Part shown: piece after piece, positions 43,369 to 54,549 of the stretch
Position numbering within the stretch: the first letter of the stretch is position 1
Layout of the letters: each line of letters begins with the position of its first letter
Source: Pedobacter sp. BMA
GTDB lineage: Bacteria; Bacteroidota; Bacteroidia; Sphingobacteriales; Sphingobacteriaceae
Direction: 5' to 3'
Assembly: GCF_001027745.1 (NCBI RefSeq)
Contig: NZ_LECU01000003.1
Location: 372,001-436,000, forward strand
Length of the DNA: 64,000 bases
The notes under the pieces: model-generated
What the model was told of the DNA's origin: nothing
Seen by the model: only the letters and a program-made list of their open reading frames with translations
Databases searched by the model: none
Translations under genes and position numbers: made by a program

Positions 43369-44550
43369 ATGAAGGACAATAATCAATCATCAAGAAGAAA
43401 GTTTATTCAGCAGACCACACTGGTAGGTGCAGGATTAATATTAGCAGATCCATTACGGGTGCTTTCACAGAACGATCAGCCAGAAATTATGGCCAGCAAT
43501 ATTAAATCAAGGGGATATGCAGGAAAAGATGTGGCAGGGAAAATGGCTCCATGGAACTTTGAAAGAAGAGCTGTGGGTGATAACGATGTGCTAATTGACA
43601 TAAAATATTCCGGGATCTGCCATTCCGATATCCATACGATAAAAGGGCATTGGGGCGAGCAAAAATACCCTCAGGTTCCAGGGCACGAGATTGCCGGTAT
43701 CGTAACCGCAGTTGGTAAAAATGTTACCAAGTTTAAAGTGGGCGATAAAGCAGGTGTCGGATGTATGGTAAATAGTTGTATGCAATGTGAGAGCTGCAAA
43801 AACGGAGAAGAACACCACTGCGAAACAACGGGAATGGTTGGCACCTACGGCACGCCGGAAAAAAGCTCTCCAACAGGTATTACCCAAGGGGGCTATTCCA
43901 ACAACATCGTGGTTACGGAGCATTTTGCTATAAAAATCCCTAAAAACATCGAACTTCAATATGCAGCGCCATTGCTTTGTGCTGGGATTACCACCTATTC
44001 TCCGATGATGCAGTATAAAATGAGGAAAGGGGACAAAGTTGGTGTGGTTGGTATTGGTGGACTTGGACACATGGCGATAAAAATTGCAGTTTCAAAGGGA
44101 GCCGAAGTCTATGCCTTCACCACTTCTGCTTCAAAAACGGATGACATTAAAAAGTTTGGTGCAAAAAAAGTAATCGTCGTTGAGTCAGCAGACAATTTGA
44201 AACCCTGGAAAGGCAAGCTTGATTATATGATCTCTACTGTTCCATACAGCTATGAAATGTCGCCATATATAGATTGCGTAAAGCCATATGGCAATTTTAC
44301 ACAGGTTGGCCAGCCTATCAATGGTGCCCTGCCGATCAATAATTTCAACATGATCTTTAACCGAGTAAACTTCAACGGATCAATGATCGGAGGAATTCCG
44401 GAGACACAGGAACTAATGGATTATTGTGCAGAAAATAAGATCTATCCACAGATCCAGATTATTAAGGCCGGTGAGATCAATGATGCCTGGGAAAAGGTGG
44501 TGAAAAAACAGGCCCGATATCGTTATGTCATTGATGCGGCAACAATATAA
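43369..44550 (+). CDS. Zinc-dependent alcohol dehydrogenase with Tat-like signal
   Basis: From ATG 43369 the protein has 393 residues. It starts with a twin-arginine motif (SSRRKFIQQ) and a hydrophobic run (TTLVGAGLILADPL). Behind it lies a medium-chain dehydrogenase/reductase of the cinnamyl-alcohol/YahK type: GICHSDIHTIKGHWG (catalytic zinc), VPGHEIAG, the structural-zinc set in CMVNSCMQCESCKNGEEHHC and the nucleotide motif VGVVGIGGLGHMAIKIAV. An exported NAD(P)-type enzyme is unusual, because cofactor is scarce in the periplasm. It lies in the moaA operon. Confidence 0.88.
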   Translation: MKDNNQSSRRKFIQQTTLVGAGLILADPLRVLSQNDQPEIMASNIKSRGYAGKDVAGKMAPWNFERRAVGDNDVLIDIKYSGICHSDIHTIKGHWGEQKYPQVPGHEIAGIVTAVGKNVTKFKVGDKAGVGCMVNSCMQCESCKNGEEHHCETTGMVGTYGTPEKSSPTGITQGGYSNNIVVTEHFAIKIPKNIELQYAAPLLCAGITTYSPMMQYKMRKGDKVGVVGIGGLGHMAIKIAVSKGAEVYAFTTSASKTDDIKKFGAKKVIVVESADNLKPWKGKLDYMISTVPYSYEMSPYIDCVKPYGNFTQVGQPINGALPINNFNMIFNRVNFNGSMIGGIPETQELMDYCAENKIYPQIQIIKAGEINDAWEKVVKKQARYRYVIDAATI

Positions 44551-44580
44551 TACAACAACAAGTATTTAATATTAAATGCA

Positions 44581-45330
44581 ATGAAAGATCAGGTAATATT
44601 TATAACAGGAGGAGCTATCGGTATGGGGGAAGCGGTAGCGATTTTGGCGGCTGAAAGAGGCGCTAAAGTGGTAGTAGCAGATGTCAATGAGGAGGCTGCC
44701 CGGCAAACGGTAAATAAGATCAAAGCAGCCGGTGGAGAGGCTAGTGCGGTAAAATGCGATGTTTCTTCAGCCAGTGAGGTAGAGGCAGCAATTAAGTTTT
44801 CGGTAGATACCTACGGCAAGTTAGATGCGGCATTCAATAATGCCGGTATACAGCCCCGCCCCAAAAAACTGGCAGACCTGAGCGAAGAAGAATATGATCG
44901 GGTAATGAATATTAACTTAAAAGGCGTATTTCTTTGTTTGAAATATGAACTGCAGCAGATGCAAAAACAGGGAGGTGGGGTAATTGTCAACAACTCATCT
45001 ATCGGCGGGCTAAAAGCCGGCCCAGGCAGAGCAGCTTATCACGCCACAAAGCATGGTGTACTAGGCCTTACTAAATCAGCAGCTGTAGAATATGCACCTT
45101 TAGGTATTCGCATCAATGCAGTTTGCCCCGGGACGATAGAAACGCCAATGGTCGCAGAAATGTTCGAATTGGGTGATTTGGATAAGCAGGCCAATGAACA
45201 GGGAGCTCCGATTAAAAGACTGGGCAAACCTAGCGAAGTAGCTGAAGTCGTATTGTGGCTCTTAAGCCCGGCAGCAAGCTTTATTATTGGTCAGCCAATC
45301 TCTGTGGATGGTGGCTTGAGCATTATATAA
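44581..45330 (+). CDS. SDR-family oxidoreductase
   Basis: The 249-residue protein has the motifs of classical short-chain dehydrogenases: FITGGAIGMGEAVAI near the N-terminus, NNAGIQPRP (about 86-94), the catalytic Ser in NNSSIGGLKAGPG, the Tyr-Lys pair in AAYHATKHGV (about 152-161) and the end block SVDGGLSII. NAD(P)H-dependent reduction or oxidation of an alcohol is expected. It lies 30 nt after the dehydrogenase gene and 17 nt before another SDR, so it is part of one operon. Confidence 0.92.
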   Translation: MKDQVIFITGGAIGMGEAVAILAAERGAKVVVADVNEEAARQTVNKIKAAGGEASAVKCDVSSASEVEAAIKFSVDTYGKLDAAFNNAGIQPRPKKLADLSEEEYDRVMNINLKGVFLCLKYELQQMQKQGGGVIVNNSSIGGLKAGPGRAAYHATKHGVLGLTKSAAVEYAPLGIRINAVCPGTIETPMVAEMFELGDLDKQANEQGAPIKRLGKPSEVAEVVLWLLSPAASFIIGQPISVDGGLSII

Positions 45331-45347
45331 CATAAACAAAATCAATC

Positions 45348-46094
45348 ATGGAAAATAATATCAAAGGTAAAGTAGTAGTCATTACCGGAGCAAGTAGTGG
45401 AATGGGCGAAGCAGCTGCTAAATACCTGTCAGCACTTGGAGCAACAGTTGTACTGGGCGCAAGAAGAACTGACAAAATTAAAAAGCTCGCCGAAGATATA
45501 CAGGAAATGGGCGGAAATGCACTTGCCTATGCTGTGGATGTAACGGTCCGGGAACAGGTAAAGGGGCTGGTAGATGCCGCTGTGGAACAATTTGGACGTG
45601 TGGACGTAATTCTTAATAATGCAGGTGTCATGCCGCTATCGCCGATAGACCGCCTAAATTTTGAGGAGTGGGATGCAATGATAGATGTGAATATCAAAGG
45701 AGTACTCAATGGTATTGCCGCTGTTCTTCCTTACATGAAAGCGCAAAAATCAGGTCAGATCATCAACACCTCTTCTGTAGCCGGTCATAAAATATTTAAC
45801 GGATCAGCAGTTTATTCGGCTACTAAATTTGCTGTAAGGGCACTTTCAGAAGGCTTACGTATGGAGGTAAAGCCTTATAATATTCGAACCACAATTGTTT
45901 GCCCCGGCGCTGTTAAAACAGAGTTATTGGAACATATCACCGAGGCTGATATTCAGCAGGCTAACAAAGATTATGTGGGAGAAGTGGGAATCAGTCCGGA
46001 TAGTTTTGCACGTGTGGTTGCTTTTGCAATCAGCCAACCCGAGGATGTAGATATTAATGAAGTCATCTTCCGTCCAACAGCGCAGGAACTTTAG
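45348..46094 (+). CDS. SDR-family oxidoreductase
   Basis: The 248-residue protein resembles clavaldehyde-dehydrogenase-like or YdfG-type SDRs: [28 protein letters not shown] (about 89-99), Ser in [13 protein letters not shown] and the YSATKFAV pair (about 154-161). It is the second of two SDRs in the operon. Substrate unknown; small hydroxy acids or aldehydes are the family norm. Confidence 0.9.
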   Translation: MENNIKGKVVVITGASSGMGEAAAKYLSALGATVVLGARRTDKIKKLAEDIQEMGGNALAYAVDVTVREQVKGLVDAAVEQFGRVDVILNNAGVMPLSPIDRLNFEEWDAMIDVNIKGVLNGIAAVLPYMKAQKSGQIINTSSVAGHKIFNGSAVYSATKFAVRALSEGLRMEVKPYNIRTTIVCPGAVKTELLEHITEADIQQANKDYVGEVGISPDSFARVVAFAISQPEDVDINEVIFRPTAQEL

Positions 46095-46129
46095 ACATGA
46101 TAAGGAAGCCGGTTTGAACGTATTGAGAT

Positions 46130-46157
46130 CTGGCAGCTAAGCTAAAATAGCTGCCAG
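46130..46157 (+). terminator. Hairpin between the SDR and the broken aldo/keto reductase
   Basis: A 10-bp perfect stem CTGGCAGCTA/TAGCTGCCAG (loop AGCTAAAA) lies 36 nt past the SDR stop. With no T-run it may be an attenuator or processing site. The downstream moaA would then be partly read through it. Confidence 0.55.
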
Positions 46158-46183
46158 TCGTAATTGATATAACCTTATAATAA

Positions 46184-46432
<249 letters not shown>

Positions 46433-46438
46433 ATAGAT

Positions 46439-47428
46439 ATGACATCAAAATTAATTGATCAACACGGCAGAACACTCGACTACCTGCGTCTTTCGGTCAC
46501 AGACCGTTGTAATTTCAGGTGTTATTACTGTATGCCTGAAGAAGGCGTTACTTATGTTCAGCGAAAAGAACTGATGAGCTTCGAAGAGATGCTGCAGTTG
46601 ACTTCTTTGTTTTGCCGTTTAGGAATCTCTAAAATCCGAATTACTGGCGGTGAGCCTTTTTTACGGCAGGGGATTATGCCTTTTTTGCGCCAGCTGAGTT
46701 TTACCGAAAGTTTAAATGAGATTACAGTAACCAGCAACGGCACTTTGTCTGACAATTACCGTAAGGAGCTGTTACAACTTGGAATTCGTAAAATAAATAT
46801 CAGCCTGGATTCCCTGGACCGTGAGCGTTTTGCTCAAATTACCCGAAGGGACAGTTTTGATAACGTGTTCGGCAGCATTATTAAACTGCTGGATTGGGGC
46901 TTTGAGGTAAAGCTCAACTGTGTTGTAGCAAACAATAAAAATATTCAGGACATTATTCCTTTTGTCGAACTGACCAGACATTATGATCTTTCAGTCCGTT
47001 TCCTTGAAGAAATGCCGTTCAATGGAAACAGTCAGTCAGCTAACGAATTTTTGTGGGGGCATAAAGAGATAAACAATTATATCTGTGAGCACTACAATAA
47101 TATTATTCCTCTGTATAATGCGACTAGTTCAACTTCTATCAATTACAGAATCAATGGCTACAATGGCACTTTTGGAATTATCCCCTCGTTCAGCCGGACA
47201 TTCTGCGGTACTTGTAACCGTGTTCGCCTGTCAGCGACAGGAGAGCTGCGTACCTGTCTTTATGGTGCACCAGTACTGAATCTTCGTGATTTCTTGCGTG
47301 AAAAGGTTCCAGTGCCGATGATAGAACAGCAGATTATTGAAGCGGTTTCGAAACGCGCGCGTGATGGTTTTGAAGCGGAATTGAGCGGAGGATCAGTTCA
47401 TACGTCTATGTCTGCCTTAGGCGGCTAA
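46439..47428 (+). CDS. moaA: GTP 3',8-cyclase MoaA (molybdenum cofactor biosynthesis)
   Basis: The 329-residue radical-SAM enzyme carries the first cluster motif C24-x3-C28-x2-C31 (CNFRCYYCMPEEG), the SAM-binding GGEPFLR, the second cluster cysteines in FCGTCNRVRLSATGELRTC and the C-terminal Gly-Gly needed for product release. It converts GTP to 3',8-cyclo-7,8-dihydro-GTP, the first step of molybdopterin synthesis. It is the last gene of an operon whose promoter matches that of the molybdenum enzyme PaoABC, 5 kb away, so it may raise cofactor supply for that enzyme. Confidence 0.93.
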   Translation: MTSKLIDQHGRTLDYLRLSVTDRCNFRCYYCMPEEGVTYVQRKELMSFEEMLQLTSLFCRLGISKIRITGGEPFLRQGIMPFLRQLSFTESLNEITVTSNGTLSDNYRKELLQLGIRKINISLDSLDRERFAQITRRDSFDNVFGSIIKLLDWGFEVKLNCVVANNKNIQDIIPFVELTRHYDLSVRFLEEMPFNGNSQSANEFLWGHKEINNYICEHYNNIIPLYNATSSTSINYRINGYNGTFGIIPSFSRTFCGTCNRVRLSATGELRTCLYGAPVLNLRDFLREKVPVPMIEQQIIEAVSKRARDGFEAELSGGSVHTSMSALGG

Positions 47429-47735
47429 CTATAAATCTCCCTGAAAGCACCCTTTCTAAGTGCTGCTTATTCATCACTAGATACTGATTCAGGAGCCATT
47501 AGGCCGATGAGTTTATGCAGCCGGAACTTATTGATGATTTAATACCTGCCAGAAAGTAGCCATGAAGATCGGCTAGAAGTAGAGACTCTTCTACTATATT
47601 ACCATCTCATTAAAATAAGCTTGACATCTCTCATAATTTCTTGTTATTTGGGATCGTCTAAGAATAGACCGTTTAATGATATAAAATGAAATGAGTATTT
47701 GATATGGTAAGGCTAAATTGTCTAAATCGAATGCT
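47429..47735. other. Gap after moaA
   Basis: About 300 nt without a gene. It lies between converging moaA and AraC genes and holds no repeat or hairpin I can support. Confidence 0.4.
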
Positions 47736-48644
47736 TTAAGTCATATTACGTTTATCTGCACTTTGCCGGTATTCCGTTGGAGATACACCTATGGTTCGTA
47801 ACACATAGCGGCTAAAATAGGAAATGGACGAAAAATTCATTTCCTCCGAGATATCGGTCAGCGTTAATTGTTTATTTCGCAATAGCGTTGTTATTTCGCT
47901 GATGGTAAACCGGTCTATCCAAAAGGTAGCCGTGCGGCCACTAACCTTTTTACAGACTTCCGAAAGGTATTTTGGCGTAACAAACAATTTAGAGGCATAA
48001 TAAGCTACCTCTCTATTTTTCCGATACTCGCCTGTTTCTAAGAGTTCCACAAAACGTCTTAAAAGGAAGGCATTCTGATCAGAGACGGAACTTTTACTAT
48101 TTATTCGTTTGTGGATATTATAAAGGTCAAGGAAAAATGCAACAACTAAACAACCCATTAATTCATGATAAAACGTATGCGTGATCTCGGGTAGTCGATA
48201 TGCAATCTGCTTCAGGTCATTGTCACATATTGCCCTTTCTTCAGCTGTGAGTGTAAGAACAGGATTTTGAAGCAGCGCGAGGTTACCGATAATGTCATAG
48301 TCGTTATATGGAGAATTTTTGCGAACAAACTGATAGGAAACGTAAAGAACGGTGACATCAAAGTCATCAGAAATAGAAATTTCAGAGACAAGTTTTCCAT
48401 GCGTCCAAATCACAAAATCACCCTCTTTTATTCTAAAAGAACTTCCTGACATCTGAAAATTGCAATGCCCTTTTTTACAAAGGACATGTATGGCATACAG
48501 ACTAAACCTGTCAGAGTCTACTTCTTCAAGAGAGTCAGAAAAAACGAGGTCTGACGGCTCAAAACCATAGTAGCCTGGATGCACATTTCCTATAGGTGTA
48601 GGGTAGAACGTATTTTTCATTTTTTCTTCTCGCATACAAAACAA
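47736..48644 (-). CDS. AraC-family transcriptional regulator
   Basis: The 302-residue protein has an N-terminal sensor (about 1-190; SFRIKEGDFVIWTHGK) and two C-terminal helix-turn-helix motifs (about 210-300; YYASKLFVTPKYLSEVCKKVSGRT and LTDISEEMNFSSISYFSRYVLRTIGVSPTEYR). It is divergent from the alpha/beta hydrolase cluster starting at 48812, with a 167-nt gap that should contain both promoters, and is the likely regulator of that cluster. Confidence 0.9.
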   Translation of the reverse strand: MFCMREEKMKNTFYPTPIGNVHPGYYGFEPSDLVFSDSLEEVDSDRFSLYAIHVLCKKGHCNFQMSGSSFRIKEGDFVIWTHGKLVSEISISDDFDVTVLYVSYQFVRKNSPYNDYDIIGNLALLQNPVLTLTAEERAICDNDLKQIAYRLPEITHTFYHELMGCLVVAFFLDLYNIHKRINSKSSVSDQNAFLLRRFVELLETGEYRKNREVAYYASKLFVTPKYLSEVCKKVSGRTATFWIDRFTISEITTLLRNKQLTLTDISEEMNFSSISYFSRYVLRTIGVSPTEYRQSADKRNMT

Positions 48645-48776
48645 AGAAAGTTAAAATATTTAAATAACAGGCTTACAGGTCTTTCATTATTATGATGATT
48701 TTAATAATTACTTAAAAACGGAAAAAAGTGAAAATAGTCCCGCCCTGTGTGAAACAGAATAACAAAAGGCACCATG

Positions 48777-48784
48777 TACTTTTG
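48777..48784 (+). promoter_or_regulatory. -7 element of the hydrolase cluster promoter
   Basis: TACTTTTG fits the Bacteroidota -7 consensus TAnnTTTG exactly and lies 28 nt before the hydrolase ATG. Upstream (about 48720-48765) lies the probable regulator site for the divergent AraC protein. Confidence 0.6.
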
Positions 48785-48811
48785 TCTTAATAAAAAACAA
48801 AGATAAAATAG

Positions 48812-50083
48812 ATGAAATCAAGATTAAAAGAGATAATACTGGTAGTTATACTTGCAACATCAAGCGTATCTTCCTATGCACAGAAAAATGAAGATCCAAT
48901 CGTTTTAAGAACGATGGGCAGCTTATTCTTCGGAGGCACGGTAACGACAATGAAAAGTGGAGAAACATTCCACGGGGATCATGGATACGCGCAGTATTAC
49001 ATCCCACAAAAGTCACGAACCTATCCAATTGTGATGTGGCACGGCATTGGACAATCTGGAAGAACTTACGAATCTACACCTGATGGAAGAGAAGGATATA
49101 TGTCCATTTTACCACGCAGGGATTGGTCTGTTTACATCATTGACCAACCGCGTCGTGGCCGTGCAGGTTATACCATGTCCAAGATCAACACTACAAATGC
49201 TATACCGACCATTTTAAAGGAAAGTGCAGTTTGGGATGCTTTTAGAAACGGAATCTGGAAACAACCCGTAAATCCTTATTTTTTCAAAAAGTCCCAATTT
49301 CCTCAATCACCGTATGCTGTAGACCAGTTTTTCCGCCAGCAAGCGCCAGATACCGGCGAGGAGCCACGTACAGATGAGCAAAGGGCATTCATGGGCAAAA
49401 CAATGTCTAAGCTATTAGACGAGACGGGGCCATCAATTCTTATCACCCACTCAAACAGTGGACAATATGGCTGGGCTACCGCATTAGAAGCGCCAGAGAA
49501 GCTAAAGGCAATCGTAGCCTACGAACCAGGACGGGTTGTTTTTCCGGACAGTGAAGTTCCTGATACAATTTCTACATCCCTAGATTTCGTTAATGAAGCG
49601 CTGGCTCCGCAATTGGTCCCTATTGATGAATTCAAGAAGTTAACAAAAATGCCAATTCTCATCATTTACGGTGATAATATCTCCACAGAACTGACCGATG
49701 TTTTTAATAGTGAAGTTTGGCGGGTAGCCAGTAAACGCGCAAAACAATTCGTTGATGCAGTTAATCGTCACGGCGGGGATGCAAAATTGATCCTGCTAAA
49801 TGAATTGGGTATCTACGGCAACACACATGCACCTTTTGCGGATTTAAATAATGTTCAAATAGCCGATTTGCTTGAAAAATTTCTCAAAGAAAAAGGACTT
49901 GACCAGCGAAAAACTCCACACCAAGGACCTGTTTTAAGAGAGTTAAAAGAATACACAATTCCATTCTCTAAAATAACAAATGATGAAAGTAATCATTTCA
50001 ACATTAGTGCTGCTGGCGGTAATAACCAGCAGCACACTACACGCACAGGACAAGAATATGAAAACAGCGGAAAAAAACTATAA
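48812..50083 (+). CDS. Exported alpha/beta hydrolase
   Basis: The 423-residue protein has a signal peptide (about 1-24, ending SSVSSYAQ) and an alpha/beta-hydrolase fold: the nucleophile-elbow-like THSNSGQYG near residue 213 and IYGDN with an acidic residue. The serine motif is H-S-N-S-G, not the usual G-x-S-x-G. Conservation fades after about residue 385 (ITN), and the frame then reads 104 nt into the next gene. The natural stop was probably there, so the C-terminal 35 residues may be an artefact of a lost stop. Substrate unknown. Confidence 0.82.
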   Translation: MKSRLKEIILVVILATSSVSSYAQKNEDPIVLRTMGSLFFGGTVTTMKSGETFHGDHGYAQYYIPQKSRTYPIVMWHGIGQSGRTYESTPDGREGYMSILPRRDWSVYIIDQPRRGRAGYTMSKINTTNAIPTILKESAVWDAFRNGIWKQPVNPYFFKKSQFPQSPYAVDQFFRQQAPDTGEEPRTDEQRAFMGKTMSKLLDETGPSILITHSNSGQYGWATALEAPEKLKAIVAYEPGRVVFPDSEVPDTISTSLDFVNEALAPQLVPIDEFKKLTKMPILIIYGDNISTELTDVFNSEVWRVASKRAKQFVDAVNRHGGDAKLILLNELGIYGNTHAPFADLNNVQIADLLEKFLKEKGLDQRKTPHQGPVLRELKEYTIPFSKITNDESNHFNISAAGGNNQQHTTRTGQEYENSGKKL

Positions 50084-50807
50084 AAAGTGGTATCCTGAGT
50101 ATTCCTCTACACTAGATACAACTGATCCTGAACTTTCATCAATTTTTAAGAATTTTGCATTCGGGGAAACTCAGCAATATGGAAATCTGAATGTCAAAAC
50201 ACGGATTATTGTTACCATGGCATCCACCATTGCACAGCATACACCAGGAGAATATCGTAAAACGCTCTACGCAGCATTCGCAAACGGCATAACCCCTGTA
50301 GAAATAAAGGAAGTGCTATATCATGCGGTTCCCTATGTCGGCATGCCAAAAGTTGCTGAACTTATTGAGGTAGCCAATGATTTCTTAAAAGAAAATGGCG
50401 TAAAGCTTCCGCTGGAAACGCAAGCGGTAGTCAACGAAAATACGCGTTTAGAAAAAGGACTTTCCTTTCAAAAATCCATTTTTGGCAGCCAGATCGATAA
50501 ACTGTATCAAACATCTCAGGCCGACCAGCTGCATTTTCAAAAATACCTATCGGCCAACTGTTTTGGCGATTATCAAACGCGACCGGTATTTGACGTAAAA
50601 ACAAGGGAGCTGCTCACTTTTTCAATCCTTATCTCTTTGGGCGGCGCTGAGTCCCAGGTTAAAGGTCACGTTCAGGGAAATGTAAATGTAGGCAATGATA
50701 AACAGACCCTGCTTGCAGTGACTACGCAGTTATTACCCTATATCGGTTATCCAAGGACACTCAATGCAGTCACCTGCATCAATGAAATAATTCCGGAAAA
50801 GAAATAA
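49983..50807 (+). CDS. Carboxymuconolactone-decarboxylase-family exported protein
   Basis: I start at ATG 49983 (274 aa; ATG 49980 is adjacent). A signal peptide (about 1-22, ending TLHAQ) leads to two CMD-type domains: about 70-130 (TRIIVTMASTIAQHTPGEYRKTLYAAFANGITPVEIKEVLYHAVPYVGMPKV) and about 200-265 (TRELLTFSILISLGGAESQVKGHVQGN). The CxxC pair of AhpD-type members is absent, so it is not a peroxidase. The gene overlaps the end of the hydrolase gene by about 100 nt. Relatives occur beside cupins and aldo/keto reductases as here. Confidence 0.85.
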   Translation: MKVIISTLVLLAVITSSTLHAQDKNMKTAEKNYKKWYPEYSSTLDTTDPELSSIFKNFAFGETQQYGNLNVKTRIIVTMASTIAQHTPGEYRKTLYAAFANGITPVEIKEVLYHAVPYVGMPKVAELIEVANDFLKENGVKLPLETQAVVNENTRLEKGLSFQKSIFGSQIDKLYQTSQADQLHFQKYLSANCFGDYQTRPVFDVKTRELLTFSILISLGGAESQVKGHVQGNVNVGNDKQTLLAVTTQLLPYIGYPRTLNAVTCINEIIPEKK

Positions 50808-50816
50808 AACACCTGA

Positions 50817-51671
<855 letters not shown>

Positions 51672-51733
51672 CGCCTGACCTGGATTTTCCTTCTAACACA
51701 ACAAGTGCACAATAAACATTTGAATACAAATAA

Positions 51734-52252
51734 ATGAAAAAATCAGCAATCATAGCAGTTGTTCTTCTTGCAATATCAGGACAGCTATCAGCACAGCAAA
51801 AAGAACAAGATAAACCAAACAAAAGAAACATGAAAGCTACAGCACCATCAAAAATCAGCGATTTTCCTTTAGGAGAGGAGAATGCAGCGTATGCACAGTA
51901 CTTTACAGGAAAATCGTGGAATGCGCCATTAACCTTTAATAAGTACCTGAACGTCCCGATCAACAACATCACTTTCGAACCCGGTTGCCGTAACAACTGG
52001 CACAGCCATACCGGAGGGCAAGTTCTCGTAGCCGTTGGTGGAGTAGGCTACTATCAAGAGCGTGGAAAGAAAGCAGTACGTATGCAGCCTGGAGACGTAA
52101 TTGAAGTTGGGAAAAACGTTGAGCATTGGCATGGCGCAGCACCAGATAGTTGGTTTTCACATCTTGCCATAACTGGCAATCCACAGACCAATGAAAACAC
52201 ATGGCTTGAGCCAGTTCCTGACAAGGAATACGTAGAAGCAACCAGGAAGTAG
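51734..52252 (+). CDS. Exported cupin-domain protein
   Basis: The 172-residue protein has a signal peptide (about 1-21, ISGQLSAQQ) and one cupin domain (about 78-150): EPGCRNNWHSHTGGQVLVAVGGVGYYQERG with His-x-His and downstream Glu, then PGDVIEVGKNVEHWHGA with the second His set. Relatives are fused or paired with carboxymuconolactone decarboxylase proteins. It lies 62 nt after the first AKR and 53 nt before the second. Role unknown; a metal-bound scaffold or isomerase is likely. Confidence 0.9.
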   Translation: MKKSAIIAVVLLAISGQLSAQQKEQDKPNKRNMKATAPSKISDFPLGEENAAYAQYFTGKSWNAPLTFNKYLNVPINNITFEPGCRNNWHSHTGGQVLVAVGGVGYYQERGKKAVRMQPGDVIEVGKNVEHWHGAAPDSWFSHLAITGNPQTNENTWLEPVPDKEYVEATRK

Positions 52253-52266
52253 TGTTCAAGTGGTAA

Positions 52267-53178
<912 letters not shown>

Positions 53179-53408
53179 TTAAAATGCCTTACCGGACGTG
53201 TGAATTAAAGGCCTGCCTGTCCGAGCAAACACTACAACAATACTAATTGAATTATAATGCATCGTAGGGTCGATTCAAAACCGGCGGCTCTGTGGGGCAG
53301 GCTATTTTATTAAAAGGAGGTTTTTACAATAACTTGATGTGAATACAATCTTAAGTATTAGCGTACTTAATGTAATATAGATTTCAAAAACTTATAAAAT
53401 TACTATAT

Positions 53409-54398
53409 ATGAAAACTAGAAAAATAGGGAAATTGGAAGTATCAGCTGTTGGTTACGGCTGTATGGGCCTTAGTCATGGTTATGGCAATACTACTGAAAA
53501 AAGCGATGCATTACGGATAATCCATCAGGCTTATGACCTGGGTTGTACCTTCTTTGACACTGCTGAAGTTTATGGAAAAGGTCATAACGAAGAAGTTGTT
53601 GGCGAAGGGCTGCAAGGATTCAGAGACAATATTGTTCTTGCTAGCAAGTTCAATATCCCTAAAAATGACAGTTATACTCCAAATTCACTGTTAAAGGAAA
53701 TCAGAAGCCATTTAGAGGCATCCTTAAAACGATTGCGTACTGACCGGATTGAATTATACTATCAGCACCGGGTAATTAAGGGTATACCTGTTGAAGATGT
53801 AGCCTGGTGCATGGGAGAATTGATTAAAGAAGGCAAAATACTTGGCTGGGGCCAATCACAGTCAACAGAACAAGAAATAAGACGAGCACACGCAGTGACT
53901 CCATTAAGCGCAGTTCAGAGCGAATACTCTCTAATGGAACGGATGTTTGAAACGGATGTAATTCCGGCTTGCCAGGAGCTGGGCATTGGCTTTGTTCCCT
54001 TTTCACCGCTAGCTAGCGGATTCCTTTCTGGTAAAGGGCAAACCGGCAATAGCTATTCAGGTGACGATGTACGTAGAGTAATTACCCGCTTTGATGAAGA
54101 AAATGTTGCTGCCAACCAGCCGCTATTGGATTTGCTTAATAATATAGCTCAGCAAAAACAAGTTACGCCTGCACAAATTTCGCTGGCCTGGATGTTAAAG
54201 AAGAAAGACTTTATCGTACCTATCCCTGGAGGTCGTACCCTTGAAAGGATGCAGGAAAATTTTGGAGCTGCCGACATTGACTTTAGTGATGAAGAGTTCA
54301 TTGCATTTGAGTTTGCACTATCCGGGATTCAAATACATGGCAACCGTACAGATGAAGATGTTGCTAAACTGAAATCCTTGGAGGTTGCCAATACTTAA
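53409..54398 (+). CDS. Aldo/keto reductase (Tas/YccK-like)
   Basis: The 329-residue protein belongs to the perakine-reductase/Tas-like AKR branch: [32 protein letters not shown] (Asp and Tyr), ASKFN (Lys), LYYQHRV (His) and VPIPGGRTLERMQEN. The homologous fragment at 46203 shares the start and the FDTAEVYG block. It has its own 230-nt upstream gap and a terminator-like hairpin downstream. Confidence 0.92.
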   Translation: MKTRKIGKLEVSAVGYGCMGLSHGYGNTTEKSDALRIIHQAYDLGCTFFDTAEVYGKGHNEEVVGEGLQGFRDNIVLASKFNIPKNDSYTPNSLLKEIRSHLEASLKRLRTDRIELYYQHRVIKGIPVEDVAWCMGELIKEGKILGWGQSQSTEQEIRRAHAVTPLSAVQSEYSLMERMFETDVIPACQELGIGFVPFSPLASGFLSGKGQTGNSYSGDDVRRVITRFDEENVAANQPLLDLLNNIAQQKQVTPAQISLAWMLKKKDFIVPIPGGRTLERMQENFGAADIDFSDEEFIAFEFALSGIQIHGNRTDEDVAKLKSLEVANT

Positions 54399-54413
54399 AG
54401 GTCAGGGTTTTCT

Positions 54414-54458
54414 ATTTAAGCAGAAGCCTTCCAAATTTCGAGAGGGCTCTGCTTAAAT
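54414..54458 (+). terminator. Hairpin after the aldo/keto reductase
   Basis: Arms ATTTAAGCAG (54414-54423) and CTGCTTAAAT (54449-54458), extended inside by AGCC/GGCT, enclose a loop of about 15 nt. There is no T-run. It separates the AKR from the monooxygenase gene. Confidence 0.55.
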
Positions 54459-54549
54459 ACTATACGCTTATTGAATGATAAATTTTCTTTGAGATTAAAT
54501 TTATTCGACCTACAGTGAATAGCTAAAAGAATGAAAATTAAGATAAATA

